From JBPESP01 sp051710585 (GTDB lineage: Bacteria > Pseudomonadota > Gammaproteobacteria > Enterobacterales > Enterobacteriaceae): a stretch of DNA of 64,000 nt. The notes under the pieces are model-generated. The model did not search any database and was not told the origin of the DNA. It saw only the letters and a list, made by a program, of their open reading frames with translations. The first letter of the stretch is position 1. Every line of letters begins with the position of its first letter. Location of the stretch: contig JBPESP010000003.1 in NCBI GenBank assembly GCA_051710585.1, forward strand, positions 1-64,000, in the 5' to 3' direction. The position numbers were made by a program, and so were the translations under genes. Below, piece by piece: positions 1-9,962 of this stretch.

Positions 1-165
1 AATTGCAGTTTATATTGCAGAATAGCACAACGTACTCAGATTGTATAAATTATAGAGAGTGGGTTGTACTAAACAAATCAGCAAATAAATACTGTAAAAA
101 CTCTAACACGACAGCTAGTTTTTAGTTAAGCACTGCAATTACGCATAGTGACATTAATGTCCAGA
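1..165 (+). mobile_element. IS3-family remnant, copy A (3' end of orfB)
   Basis: Broken frames give the closing part of an IS3-family transposase OrfB: pieces resembling LRPHEYN, then NKSANKYCKNSN and a stop near position 128. The same tail is seen in copies near 4.4, 19.0, 33.8, 46.4 and 60.1 kb. No catalytic part is present; the copy continues beyond the window start. Identification rests on shared residues with the other copies and on the known IS3-family C-terminus (house-keeping motif around HEYN and SENRYWKNS). Confidence 0.6.
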
Positions 166-784
166 AAAATAAATTAGGCTAAAGCATCTTCTGGAAGCAG
201 CGCTATTTTTTATGGCATGGCATTATTTATTACTTATAGCGCTTAGTATGCACGGTTAAGCTTGGTCCATATTGTGTAATGGCGCCTTAAATTAATTCTA
301 ATAAAATTTTTTTAAATCTTGCAGATAAAATTAGATCATAGTGAAAAAAGTAAAATTTACCTCTCTGGTATCACTGAGAAAGGCAAGGTTATGCTGCTAC
401 TTTTTTTGCTGTAGCGTCAATAAAGAACAGCAAAACATAGTATAAAATGTGCTATTCAGGCTAAATGATTCTATCATAAATCTTATCACTGCTACTACGT
501 TAGGTTAGTAGCAAGACATCTACAGTGGTCGGTGAGACGGTGAAAGAGGGTCTCCTTGAGAGAAATGCTGCCCATATTGCCTCATGATGCTCAGCTAAAT
601 CGGCAAACTAGTACGCTTAGCATAAGCGTATACTAACAACACAAAAAGCATAGGTGGTAAGTTATGTATATGTATGCAGATAGAATAACGCTCGTGGGGT
701 GTGGAACCTTTACTAAAGGCAACAAAGAACAGATATAATCCTAAAAGCAATAAAAGTACTAGACGCTTTTGAGTGAGGATTAAG
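166..784. other. Gene-free stretch upstream of the tRNA
   Basis: I see no supportable gene, RNA or repeat here. The sequence is AT-rich with a few G+C-richer patches that may be remnants of coding DNA, but no frame gives a recognisable protein. Confidence 0.5.
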
Positions 785-872
785 TGGCAGAGGAGTAGAG
801 ATTCGAACTCTAGAACGCTTACGCGTCGCCGGTTTTCAAGACCGGTGCCTTCAACCACTCGGCCACTCCTCC
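785..872 (-). tRNA. serT: tRNA-Ser (anticodon UGA)
   Basis: The minus strand folds as an 88-nt class II tRNA with encoded CCA. It starts GGAGGAGTGGCCGAGTGG, has anticodon loop CTTGAAA (UGA), an extra arm with the stem GACGCG..CGTTCT region, and T loop TTCGAAT. The order matches E. coli serT closely. The acceptor stem pairs at six positions; pair 1-72 is G-U, a small deviation from E. coli. In E. coli serT lies beside yccA and tusE, and the same neighbours follow here, yccA as a pseudogene. It reads UCA and, by wobble, other UCN serine codons. Confidence 0.95.
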
Positions 873-1089
873 ACAACGATGCGAACTATAAACAGAGTCG
901 ATCCGGTTGTAAAGAGTATTTGCGCTAATTGTTTGAACAATAATTATCAATTTCTTTAACCACCTTTTTTATACCTGCACCAGCTTTGAGTGCATAAAGA
1001 TAGGTAAAAGCTATAGGCCAGGCCCATAAAGGCGGCAACCATTTTATTTCATAAAAATATTTACTGACACGCCTTTACTTTATGATAAG

Positions 1090-1765
1090 AGATAAATGTA
1101 GGTTCTTTTATTGTGCCTTCTCACGCAGGCATTTGCTCTTAAACACACAGAGAATATTTCTCAATACCTATTTCTTTTGTCGTTTATACTGGAATTTTAA
1201 GCACTTAACCACCCCCCCCCCGCGCGAGCACTCTGTCGCGGTTAGCATCGTCCGGTTTGATTCTGATGCTATTCTTATTTTACAGACTCTTTTCCTTACC
1301 CACCAACTCACTAAAAAGTCCGGCTAAAATCTTTGCTACTTTTCCCTCCCTGACTAGTTTTATGGGCTATATACATAAGGACGTTACTAAACATCCTCCT
1401 AGCGTCCGATGCGAAGGATGTCATCATGCTAGCGCTGTTAGATGGACAGAGTGATTATTTTACTTATCGGCGTATGCTCTTAAACATCCCGCAAAGATAT
1501 GTCATTCTCATTCGGAATGAGAATGCTCTATTTCGTGGCTATGCTAGTTGCGGTTTCGCTAATCTTTTGCCGTATATCCCAGCCTTTTCACTGTTGATAA
1601 ATATGACATTATCCTATTTTTTCTCCGGTGAAATTTTGTGAAAAAACCAATAATATCATCTACGACGAACAGAAAAATTATATTCGTGCTATTGCTAGTC
1701 TTTACATATCGCTATATAATAATCTTATCGGTCTGCTGAGTATATATTCTGCGGTTAAGTGCAGT
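1090..1765 (+). pseudogene. yccA: Decayed yccA (inner-membrane BAX-inhibitor-1 family protein)
   Basis: No open frame survives, but successive frames give pieces in the order of E. coli YccA: NTQRIFLNTYFF near the N-terminus, SFMGYI, DVIMLALL, SRKDMSF, then NYIRAIASLYISLYN and GLLSIYSA at the C-terminus. Several frameshifts separate them, one beside a run of ten C at 1212-1221. YccA is a multi-spanning membrane protein that modulates FtsH. Gene order tusE-yccA-serT as in E. coli supports the call. An 11-bp inverted repeat lies inside it at 1503-1525. Confidence 0.8.
1503..1525. repeat. Perfect inverted repeat, 11-bp arms, 1-nt spacer
   Basis: CATTCTCATTC and GAATGAGAATG flank a single G. It falls in the yccA pseudogene at the codons for the stretch after RKDMSF. 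One of the set of long palindromes described in the findings. Confidence 0.9.
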
Positions 1766-1910
1766 AACTAATGTACTCCATCTTCATTCTATAGTCCGTC
1801 CATATGACAGCGTTATTATGTCGTCGCATCCCCCCTGGGGTTGATATTTGCTACACAGCAGATTTGGTATTCTTTTCTTTTTATTCGATAATCAATGAGG
1901 CAGAGAAGAA

Positions 1911-2240
1911 TTGATAGAATTTAACGGTACAAAAATCAGTACCGACGCGCAGGGGTATTTGATCCAACCGAAAGACTGGTCTGAAACGTTAGCAAGCGAA
2001 ATCGCCCACCGTGAAGGTATCGCTCTTAGCGAAGCCCATTGGCAGATAATCTATTTCATACGTGCATTTTATCTACAATACAATATGTCGCCAGGGGTGC
2101 GGATGTTAGTGAAAGCCATAGCGCGGGCCTATGGTGAAGAAAAAGGTAATAGCCGTTACCTTTTCCGCTTGTTTCCAAAAGGTCCTGCCAAACAGGCAAC
2201 GAAAATCGCTGGTCTTCCTAAACCAGTAAGATGTTTATAG
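1911..2240 (+). CDS. tusE: TusE sulfur-carrier protein
   Basis: TusE (DsrC family) takes persulfide sulfur from TusBCD and hands it to MnmA for 2-thiolation of U34 in tRNA-Lys, -Glu and -Gln. The 109-residue product equals the E. coli length and matches it strongly, above all in the C-terminal half (RMLVKA, GNSRYLFRLFPKGPAKQA, AGLPKPV). The sulfur-carrying cysteine is present as the second-last residue (Cys108). Translation starts at TTG, after a purine-rich GAGG at 1897-1900. MnmA, its acceptor, is also intact in this window (29.6-30.8 kb), so this end of the thiolation relay is kept. It stands alone between pseudogenes. Confidence 0.95.
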   Translation: MIEFNGTKISTDAQGYLIQPKDWSETLASEIAHREGIALSEAHWQIIYFIRAFYLQYNMSPGVRMLVKAIARAYGEEKGNSRYLFRLFPKGPAKQATKIAGLPKPVRCL

Positions 2241-4317
2241 TCGGTAAATATTAAAGTAGCAAAGCTGAAGCTTACAAAACCACTGGCACTAAGCATGCAG
2301 CGTTAGTGCATTCTATAACCATCAGAGCACAGCTAGTAAGTATTGCCCCCCCAGAGAGAGTTATACGATAAGAACAGTAGCTATCATAACGGCCTTACTC
2401 ACAGACGATGTCTTCTCTAGTGAAGAGAGTACAATAGTTTTTACAGTTTGGCGCTTTTTGCCGCAGTTTATACAACTTTGACGCTACCGTTATTTTGATT
2501 TCGGACATAGAACCGCTTAATCCTCTAAACTTTAGATAATGTTAACTTTAGATAATGTTAAATAGCGTAGTGAAAACCACATCTTGCACCCACCTATGTA
2601 CTCAAGGGTTGCTTTCAGCGCGTTTATTTGTAAAAATATAGCACTCAATCGGTTAAGCCCACCATATAGATTCACACTGGACGACATTTTTTAATTCTTG
2701 TGACGTTACCGAGAGGAGGGTGAGCAGTTTTATATGATCATCCTAGATCCCCCAAGTTCATGCAAAATAAAAGACAAAAGGCTTTTAAATAGATACAGCT
2801 TCCCTCCTACTAATGACATAATTATAGTACTGCATTAATATAACTTTATGCAATAATATAAATATTACAGATCAATAATAAATTATTCGTATTTTATACA
2901 AGATAGGTGAATGTATCTTAAAATGTATTTAGTACACTATAAATATATAATTATTTTATTTTATGCTCTAAAATACCTATATATTTAAGTTTATGCATAC
3001 AGTATATTAATTATAAAAATAATAACATAAGATCGTAGAAATTCTATTTACCTGAATATTTTATTACTATAAATACTGAAATTTAAAAAAACTTAGAAAC
3101 CAATATCTCTATAACTAAATAAAAATTGAACTCTCTATAGATATTTTAATAAAATCGGCATCTATGTTATCCCCTGGACTATCAATTTATGAATGTCTAT
3201 TCATCTTCTTTTAAGCTATATATTTTAATAAAATATCGTTTAGCTTTCTTATTTTGTCTTGTGCTACAGTGCAATATTCTTTCTAGCAGCTTTAGATTTA
3301 AATTAAGCGATATTAAGTATTAAAGAATACAAGTTTCACGTCGCATTAGATAGTTTTTATCTAACTTTATTACTTTAAAATTCATTATTATTGCTATTGT
3401 TAGGTATCTATATATTTAAATAAAAGGCATATATAGCACTCTATCGCCTAAATTTAAAATTTAGATTTCGATTAATAATACTTCTAGACCTAATCTAGAA
3501 TTGTCTATTTTAGATATCAAATAGTTTCGGATTTAAAACACTAATCTTGATCGGTATTTTAAATACTTCCTTTAATATTATTTATTTTTGAGTTCTACAT
3601 AATCCTATTGATTATATTATTTTTTAATTTTTTTTTAATATAAAAAAATAACAACTCTATTTAGCTGTATTTAGGAGTAATTTTAGCTACATTTGCCTCT
3701 ATACTAGAGGCTTATATTTTTTTAGAAAATATATTAAAGTAAACTAACAACTTGTATTTTAATAAATTTAAATTAAAATAATTTAGAATAAAATATCTAT
3801 ATAAAATAAAACAATTATAGATGAACGGCAAGCAAAACGATAGCTTTTTCTATATCTGCCTTATAATACAAATATATTAAATTAATATAAACATTCGTCG
3901 CAGTCATTGCTGCACTTGACCCAACATTAGCTGCTGTGCCTGAGAAAAAATGAGAATATATCCCTATTCCTATGCACTTTTTACTTTCTATCATGTAGGA
4001 TTCCTATCCCTGTGCATTATCCGCCATTTGCTTCCATAATCAAACGAACTGCTTTCTTAGTCCCGTAATTAAATGCGTTTTTTATTTTCAGAAAAAATAT
4101 AAGCATGTGAAAAAAGTTTTTATGGATAGAGCGGCTGGCTCACGGGCTCATATAAAGAGCTATGATGGATCAGTTATCAGCAGCCACGCATATATAAGCG
4201 TGGCAATTAAAGGAATGTTTTAATCCTAAATTCTCTTAAGCGAAAATTTGATATATATAGAGCTAAACAAGGTATGATAACGGTAACATGTGATGTATAT
4301 TTGGACTTGGAAATCTT
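2241..4317. other. Gene-free, largely AT-rich stretch
   Basis: No gene is legible. At 2529-2560 there is a 16-bp tandem duplication (unit CTTTAGATAATGTTAA). From about 2800 to 3870 the sequence becomes extremely AT-rich and shares segments with 45.6-46.4 kb (listed separately). A 7-bp stem GCCACGC..GCGTGGC lies near 4185. Confidence 0.5.
2800..3870. repeat. AT-rich island, copy 1
   Basis: About 1 kb with very low G+C and no coding frame. Parts look alike to the AT-rich tract at 45.6-46.4 kb. Near 3175 a stretch reading about TATCAATTTATGAATGTC then TTCATCTTCTTTT corresponds to one near 46.0 kb, and the GCCTCTATACTAGAGGC region near 3690 corresponds to one near 46.3 kb. Both are followed downstream by an IS3-family fragment. 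What it once encoded is unknown to me. Confidence 0.35.
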
Positions 4318-4465
4318 AGAAATATATTGCAAATATAGACTATATCGTAGGATACGATAGCCCATTCAGAGCATATGAATATAACAGTACGTTACCGATA
4401 AACAAATCAGAAAATAGATATCGGAAAAAATCTAATACGATAGCCATCTTAGTTGATCGCTACAG
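4318..4465 (+). mobile_element. IS3-family remnant, copy B (3' end of orfB)
   Basis: A nearly continuous frame gives the OrfB tail: DYIVGYDSPFRAYEYN, then PINKSENRYRKKSNTIA, matching copies A, E, F, G and H. No upstream transposase part is recognisable, so this is a solo 3' fragment. Stop and frameshift content shows it is dead. Confidence 0.75.
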
Positions 4466-5062
4466 AGTAATAATGTAATATAAACTAAAGGTATTTAACA
4501 TTAATATAAAATGTACACTGTTTAATATGAACAGTGATCCACTGTAAAGTTTAAAAAACAGACTCTGATCCTGTCTTATTTAAGACGTAGATTAGCAATG
4601 TGAAATTTATCTCATTTCATAGGTTGTAGAGACGGCTAAATAATAATTAAAAATTATTAGACCTTTATGGATGATCACCATAAGCTCCTTTTAGGAAAAA
4701 CAGAGTTAATAAAACGATCTTTGATGAACAGTGGTGGGTAGCCGGGCAATAGGCATGCGATGTGGGGATGGAAGCGCTCTAAATCATCTCGGGCTGCTAC
4801 ACTATTTTAGCACTATTATCGGCACTAATACAATTACCATTCATAAACTAGATCCGTAAACCTTTCTGATCTATGCGAAGCTTATCGGTATTTCCCACAA
4901 AGCCTAGATTTTTTTGAGAACACCAACTTTAGTATCAAAATGCATAAAATGGTGCTTTTAGGTGTCCTGTCTTAAATGTATAACGTTAACTAAACATAGA
5001 TAACTATCAACAAGTTGGATCCCTTATGCTAAAATGGGCAATTTTAACTACGGGAGGTCAAT
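4466..5062. other. Gene-free stretch upstream of gshA
   Basis: In E. coli yqaA precedes gshA; I could not find convincing YqaA pieces here. Just before gshA there is a TATGCTAAAAT that could act as an extended -10, with no good -35 partner. Confidence 0.4.
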
Positions 5063-6628
5063 TTGATCCCGGATGTATCCACCGCACTTTCCTGGCTGGA
5101 AAGTAACCCTCAAACACTGAAGAATATTCGTCGTGGAATAGAGCGCGAAGGACTACGCATTAATATCAATGGTAGTCTAGCACAGACTCCCCATCCAGAA
5201 GCACTCGGTTCAGCACTAACCCATAAGTGGATTACTACCGATTTTGCTGAAGCACTGCTGGAATTTATTACACCGGTTAACGACGATATTTACCATGTAC
5301 TGACATTGTTGCGCGATATCCACCGTTACGTCGCCCGCCATCTTGGTGATGAACGCTTGTGGCCGATGAGTATGCCCTGTTTCATTGAAAATACTCAACC
5401 CATTAAACTAGCGCAATACGGAAATTCTAACATCGGACGAATGAAAACCCTGTACCGGGAAGGATTAAAGAATCGTTATAGCGCACTGATGCAAGTTATA
5501 GCTGGAGTTCATTATAATTTTTCTCTTCCGCTGTCTTTCTGGGAAGCTTATGCCGGTATCTGTGATGAAACAAGCGGCAAAGAAGTAATTTCTACCGGCT
5601 ACTTGCAGCTTATCCGCAATTATTATCGCTTCGGCTGGGTTATACCATATCTATTCGGTGCTTCCCCGGGAATTTGTCCGTCTTTCTTAAACGGTCGCAA
5701 GATTGATCTGCCGTTTGAAAAAGCACCATCAGGGCTCATTTATCTACCCTATGCGACCTCACTGCGCCTGAGCGATTTAGGCTATAACAACAAATTTCAG
5801 AGTCAATTAAACATTACCTTTAACCATCTGGACGAATATGTTCGTGCTTTAAAGCAAGCAATTAAAACGCCCTCTGCCAACTATCAACGCACAGGACTGC
5901 AACGGGACGGCCATTATCTGCAGTTAAACACCAACGTGCTACAAATTGAAAATGAACTCTATTCGCCAATACGCCCAAAATGCGTAACACGGAATGACGA
6001 ATCCCCGTCCGATGCACTAATGCGGGGCGGTATAGAGTATGTTGAGGTGCGTTCTATAGATATCAATCCCTTTTCACCACTGGGCATTAACGAGGAGCAG
6101 GCGCGCTTTCTAGACCTGTTCCTGATTTGGTGTACACTGGCAGAAGCACCCGAAATGAGCGCGGAAGAATTGCATTGTACCCGCACTAATTGGGATCGGA
6201 TAATCTTCGAAGGACGGAAGCCCGGGCTTATGCTTAGAATTGACTGCACCAGCACAGAACAGCCACTGACGACCTTCGGAAAATCGCTGTTTAGCGATCT
6301 GCGGCAGCTTGCCGAAACCCTCGACAGCAATAATGGCGATACGTGCTACCAGGGAGTATGTGATAAATTGATAGCGAGCTTTGATAATCCTGCACTGACG
6401 CTCTCCGCTCGTTTGCTTGATCAATTGATAGAGCATGGTATTGATGGGCTGGGGCTTATTCTTGCCAATGACTATCACCAGATCCTGCGTGATGAACCGC
6501 TACAAATACTAAATGAAGCACAACTGAATGAAGAACGGCTGCAATCTTGGCAACGGCAGCGTAGCCTTGAAGCAGCGGACAACCTAAGTTTTGATGAATT
6601 TTTAGCGAGCCAGAATAACGGACGTTAA
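5063..6628 (+). CDS. gshA: Glutamate-cysteine ligase
   Basis: GshA joins glutamate and cysteine through the gamma-carboxyl using ATP, the first step of glutathione synthesis. The 521-residue product is collinear with E. coli GshA (518). It keeps the N-terminal RRGIEREGLRI, the TDFAEALLEFITP segment and the central GGIEYVEVRSIDINPFSPLG that form the active site. The start is TTG, preceded by a strong GGGAGG at 5052-5057. The neighbour luxS follows as in E. coli but is a pseudogene. A T-rich hairpin downstream (6728-6757) may end the transcript. gshB is not in this window. Confidence 0.97.
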   Translation: MIPDVSTALSWLESNPQTLKNIRRGIEREGLRININGSLAQTPHPEALGSALTHKWITTDFAEALLEFITPVNDDIYHVLTLLRDIHRYVARHLGDERLWPMSMPCFIENTQPIKLAQYGNSNIGRMKTLYREGLKNRYSALMQVIAGVHYNFSLPLSFWEAYAGICDETSGKEVISTGYLQLIRNYYRFGWVIPYLFGASPGICPSFLNGRKIDLPFEKAPSGLIYLPYATSLRLSDLGYNNKFQSQLNITFNHLDEYVRALKQAIKTPSANYQRTGLQRDGHYLQLNTNVLQIENELYSPIRPKCVTRNDESPSDALMRGGIEYVEVRSIDINPFSPLGINEEQARFLDLFLIWCTLAEAPEMSAEELHCTRTNWDRIIFEGRKPGLMLRIDCTSTEQPLTTFGKSLFSDLRQLAETLDSNNGDTCYQGVCDKLIASFDNPALTLSARLLDQLIEHGIDGLGLILANDYHQILRDEPLQILNEAQLNEERLQSWQRQRSLEAADNLSFDEFLASQNNGR

Positions 6629-6727
6629 AAAAGATCTTATAGAAACTATGGCTAGATTAACATTCCTATTAATAGAGATGATAATAAATACGTTTTTTAT
6701 TAATTATGATCCATAGCGGAGAAAAGG

Positions 6728-6757
6728 TTTTTTACATTTGTAAAAAATATTTTTTAA
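6728..6757 (+). terminator. Possible rho-independent terminator after gshA
   Basis: TTTTTTACA and TGTAAAAAA form a 9-bp stem with a TT loop, followed by TATTTTTTT. The stem is A-T rich and so weak. It sits between gshA and dead luxS; in the live operon it would have been an attenuator. Confidence 0.4.
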
Positions 6758-6767
6758 AGGAGATAAA

Positions 6768-7313
6768 ATCACGCTACTTTTAAATAGCTTTACCGTAGAC
6801 CATACTCGCATGGCGCAGCGCCTGCAGTTCATGTTGCGAAAACTCATGAAAACATCTCATGGTGATACTATCACTGTCTTTAACCTACGTTTTTACCGGC
6901 CAAATATAAGAGTCATGCCGGAGGGGCTCCATACTTTGGAGCATTTATTTTCGAGCTTTATGCGTAATCCTTCTAAAGAAGGAAGATGTTGAAATTATAG
7001 ATATTTCCACAATGGCTGCCATACGGGTTTCTATATTAGCCTTATCGGCGCTTCAGATGAGCAGCACGTAGCCGATGCCTAGAAAGCGGCAATGGCGGAT
7101 GTGTTGAGAGTTAAAAAACAAAAGCAGATTCTTGAGCTAAATAAATACTAATGCAGCACTTATCAAATGCATTCGCTCACGGAAGCACAAGATATCGCAC
7201 AATATATTCTGAATAAAAGGCCTATCCGCATCAACCAGAACGATGAACTTGCTTTACCGAAAGAAAAACTACACGTATTGTCTGACACAAACCTGGAAGA
7301 AATTTTTAGATAA
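6768..7313 (+). pseudogene. luxS: Decayed luxS (S-ribosylhomocysteine lyase)
   Basis: LuxS splits S-ribosylhomocysteine into homocysteine and the AI-2 precursor.
Its whole length can still be read. NSFTVDHTRMA, HGDTITVFNLRF and HTLEHLF (the metal-binding HxxEH) come first. A frameshift follows after KEGR, then IIDIS and SLIGASDEQHVADA, an in-frame TAG, and finally STYQMHSL, ELALPKEKL. The start codon is ATC instead of ATG, though an AAGGAGAT ribosome site remains at 6756-6764. At least two stops and two frameshifts make it non-functional. mtnN, which makes its substrate, is intact at 52 kb. Confidence 0.95.
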
Positions 7314-7429
7314 CCCTGCTTCCCAAGCTATATTGACAGGTTAGCACGGCTACCGGAGTTAGCTGACTTACCATTATAGGAGTAAGTACATCTTTACATC
7401 AAGCTTCTGCTCAAGTAAAAATTACCTGT

Positions 7430-8040
7430 TTACACATTCAAGCGCTCTGTAAAACCAGTACTGCATTTATTTCTCTCAGATACAACAGTTATGATACTTC
7501 TCACGCCAAGCTATACCATAGCTTATATTGTGCAGTTCATGCACTTAACTGCACAATAACATTTACCTGCCATCTATCCCTTCAGGATGATTTTTACAGA
7601 CATTTATCACTGCTGCGATGAATCTTGAATATGTGGCAGAGTGTAGCTACGGGATCATGTGCTCTAAGTATCTGGATTAAATAGAATTTTTTTAGAGAGC
7701 CTTAACATCAAGAGCGCGCTAGATTTTTAATGTCTTATTTTTATTTCAATGTATTGTATCTTCTTCTTGGGCTCACATATTTCAATTTGTTCCGTCATGG
7801 ATGAGGCTTTTGGCGTTTTCCCCTGCCACTCATCATCTAGTTTTTACCCATTTTATCATCTTAGAAAAGCCGACATCTGTCGTGTTTACTTTTTGCGCTA
7901 CGATGTGATTTTTGTTGAAAAAAAGTTAAGCGGATTCGCATTTAAATTTGGAACTAAATTTCTTTCTTTATGAGTATATCCGTATTATGCTGAGGTAAGC
8001 ATATCACTGTTTTTTCAGGTAACTAAATTTAGTGTACCAG
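7430..8040 (-). mobile_element. IS3-family remnant, copy C (orfA and 5' orfB), inside corB
   Basis: Read on the minus strand from 7980, frames give WQGKTPKASS, TEQIEICEPKKKIQYIEI and SALLM of an IS911-like OrfA, then start of OrfB (FKIHRSS-like, RSIITVVSE). The outer end near 8040 (CTAAATTTAGTGTAC) matches the ends of copies D, E and F and so marks the element's left end. There the corB pseudogene stops, so the element interrupted corB. Many stops; inactive. A 12-bp palindrome at 7526-7558 is absent from sister copy D. Confidence 0.8.
7526..7558. repeat. Perfect inverted repeat, 12-bp arms, 9-nt spacer
   Basis: TATTGTGCAGTT and AACTGCACAATA around CATGCACTT, inside IS copy C. The homologous place in copy D (about 14.0 kb) reads differently on the left side and makes no palindrome. 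Confidence 0.9.
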
Positions 8041-8925
8041 TACGGCTGCACATTAAACAGCTTTCCTTCTGGCAGAAAATAAATTTTATCAGCGATGCTT
8101 AGCAGATTCTCTTTTGTAAATTCCTGCTTTTACGTAATCAAAGCTAGTGCTTCACGCACTAGAAGTATCCTAGTAAAGATCATCAATGTTATCGTGATAC
8201 AGCACGATACGAGCATGAGGAAGTGGGTCAGTTGATGAATAAGCTTTCTGCTATTTGTCGTTGACGTTAATCTAGATAATCTCATTGCGCAGCATCATGA
8301 TGCTGTTAACAGTTACTTTTTCAATTCTATTGCGGAAATCCTGCATGTCCTAATTGCGACATGAAATCATTGAGTTAGTCCCATTATAATAGTGCACCGC
8401 TTCTTCTTTAATTTAAGCACACGGATCGCGCACGTTAGAAGAAAAACTGATAAAATCAGCTGTATAACAGTTTGGTAAGCGGTGCACTATTGGCGGCAAT
8501 ATCATTTTTTTTGCAGTAGTATCAATAAAAATATTGCTTGGAAAGCAATACGCTTAGGATAGAGCGCCTCTACGGGTTTCAGCAATACAAATTAGATCGA
8601 GCGAACAACAGCACTAAAAAAGTTAAAAGGCCGGTGGTTATAGCGCCGATAATATCACTGTATAAACTTATCTCGATAATAGTCGCTAGCACTTAATGCG
8701 GGAATACTGAACAGGTTATTCCCAATCAGCATCAAACTTAACAATTAATTCATATTACCGAGTAACTTCTCAACACATAGCACACAGGTAGTGCGGTTGT
8801 CCTATTTAGCCTAATAAACGCATATAATAGCGGTTCAAAAAACGTCATTATGGCAGTTTCAGAAAATATAAAATAGACGAAAACAAATTACTTGATAACT
8901 AGGATCATCAGAACTGCACTAATTG
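8040..8925 (-). pseudogene. corB: Decayed corB/yfjD (CNNM/HlyC-type membrane protein)
   Basis: Minus-strand frames give, in E. coli CorB order: FSETAIMTFF (for the SGSETGMMTLN region), HxVLATIIEISLYSDIIGAI, TGLLTFLVLLFA, MMLRNEII and IDVNDK of the CBS part, PHARIVLYHDNIDDL, and FYFLPEGKLFNVQ. The frame is shattered and the C-terminal third is missing where IS copy C begins. CorB is linked to magnesium/cobalt export. ypjD follows upstream on the same strand, and ffh is divergent, as in E. coli. Confidence 0.85.
8388..8491. repeat. Perfect inverted repeat, 15-bp arms, 74-nt spacer
   Basis: AATAGTGCACCGCTT (8388-8402) and AAGCGGTGCACTATT (8477-8491) within the corB pseudogene. Unlike most of the set, the arms are far apart. 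Confidence 0.85.
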
Positions 8926-8959
8926 CAATATTTTCTAAAGTGAACTTTCATTACCAGTA

Positions 8960-9800
8960 TCCCCATTATCTTATGCCATTATATTTTGGCATATTCGCCT
9001 GCCGAAATAAACCAAGCTTAGTAATAAGCTACCCTCAGCACACTGAGGCAACCCCCCCACCCGACAGTAAAGATAACCTTACCGATAATTATCCCATAAT
9101 ATTAAAATATAAACCCAAGCTAAGTGATGACACGGAGTATCGCTTTATACCTGTTTTCAGCAATAACCTAATTTCAAATTAAAATACCCGTAGCTAAATG
9201 TTTTAGCGTTACCACCACCATCGCTGACACGCGCGATCTGGAAAATTTTACGCTAATACCTATCCAATGGCAATATATCGGAATAAGAAATTCAGCTTCT
9301 TAATTTTTAAATAAAAAAATCTAGCTAGGTCAATTGAAACACGTAAAGCGTAGAGATAATTAAAACCGCTATAGAAAAAAATGCCAAGTTGATTTGCATC
9401 ATCAAACCGAGTATTGTATTGTTCTCAAAAATTGGACAATGAATTCACACGGTAACAACATAATGATGAACATTATATGAATCATCGCGAAAATATAGAT
9501 ATATAGATAATAATAAAAACTAGCTGCGAATACGGAGCACACGCTGCTACCGTTGGTACTACACCAATAATAAGCCTGTTCAAAGAACCATATTTAATAA
9601 ACTTAAGTTCTGGCCCTACACGCCAAAAATACCCACAAAGATAAGCACATACAGTGTCCAAATATCGCCGCCGGGGCATCGAGCGGGGCGCGATTTAGCA
9701 AAAAGCGCCATACTGCAGCGCAAAATACTAGGGAAACCAGCACCAAGTCTTCAAGAATAGACAATAAAAGCAAGAAAGGAAATTCAAGAAATAGTAACAT
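8960..9800 (-). pseudogene. ypjD: Decayed ypjD (cytochrome c assembly-like membrane protein)
   Basis: From an ATG at 9800 the minus strand shows MLLFLEFPFLLLLSI, FCAAVWR, GQNLSLLN, INLAFFSIAVLIISTLYVFQ, then ERKIFQIA, and near the end LILWDNYR and LVYFGRRI. These match E. coli YpjD in order (GQNLSLLNVG, HIGLSLFSYATLIIAALYAL, ERKMFHI, LLWGHYHEGW, LAYFGSRI). Frames are broken many times. It sits between corB and ffh as in E. coli. Confidence 0.85.
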
Positions 9801-9852
9801 TATCGTTTGACTTAAACAAAATAGGTAAGAACATAATCTTCAACACATTATG

Positions 9853-9861
9853 TGCTATAAT
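9853..9861 (+). promoter_or_regulatory. Extended -10 promoter for the ffh operon
   Basis: TGCTATAAT is a consensus extended -10 about 100 bases before the ffh start. No good -35 is visible 17 bases upstream, which the TG extension can offset. It is the best sigma70-like site before this operon. Confidence 0.45.
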
Positions 9862-9962
9862 ATTTTTTACAAGGGATGCAGCTATTACGGCTTACTGCAT
9901 ACTATACTGCTGCTAGCTAATGATAACACGCAACCAGGCAGATACTATGTTGAGTAAAAAAG

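Noticed and set aside
595..876. 93-codon minus-strand frame
   Set aside because: It runs through the tRNA-Ser gene and resembles nothing; chance frame.
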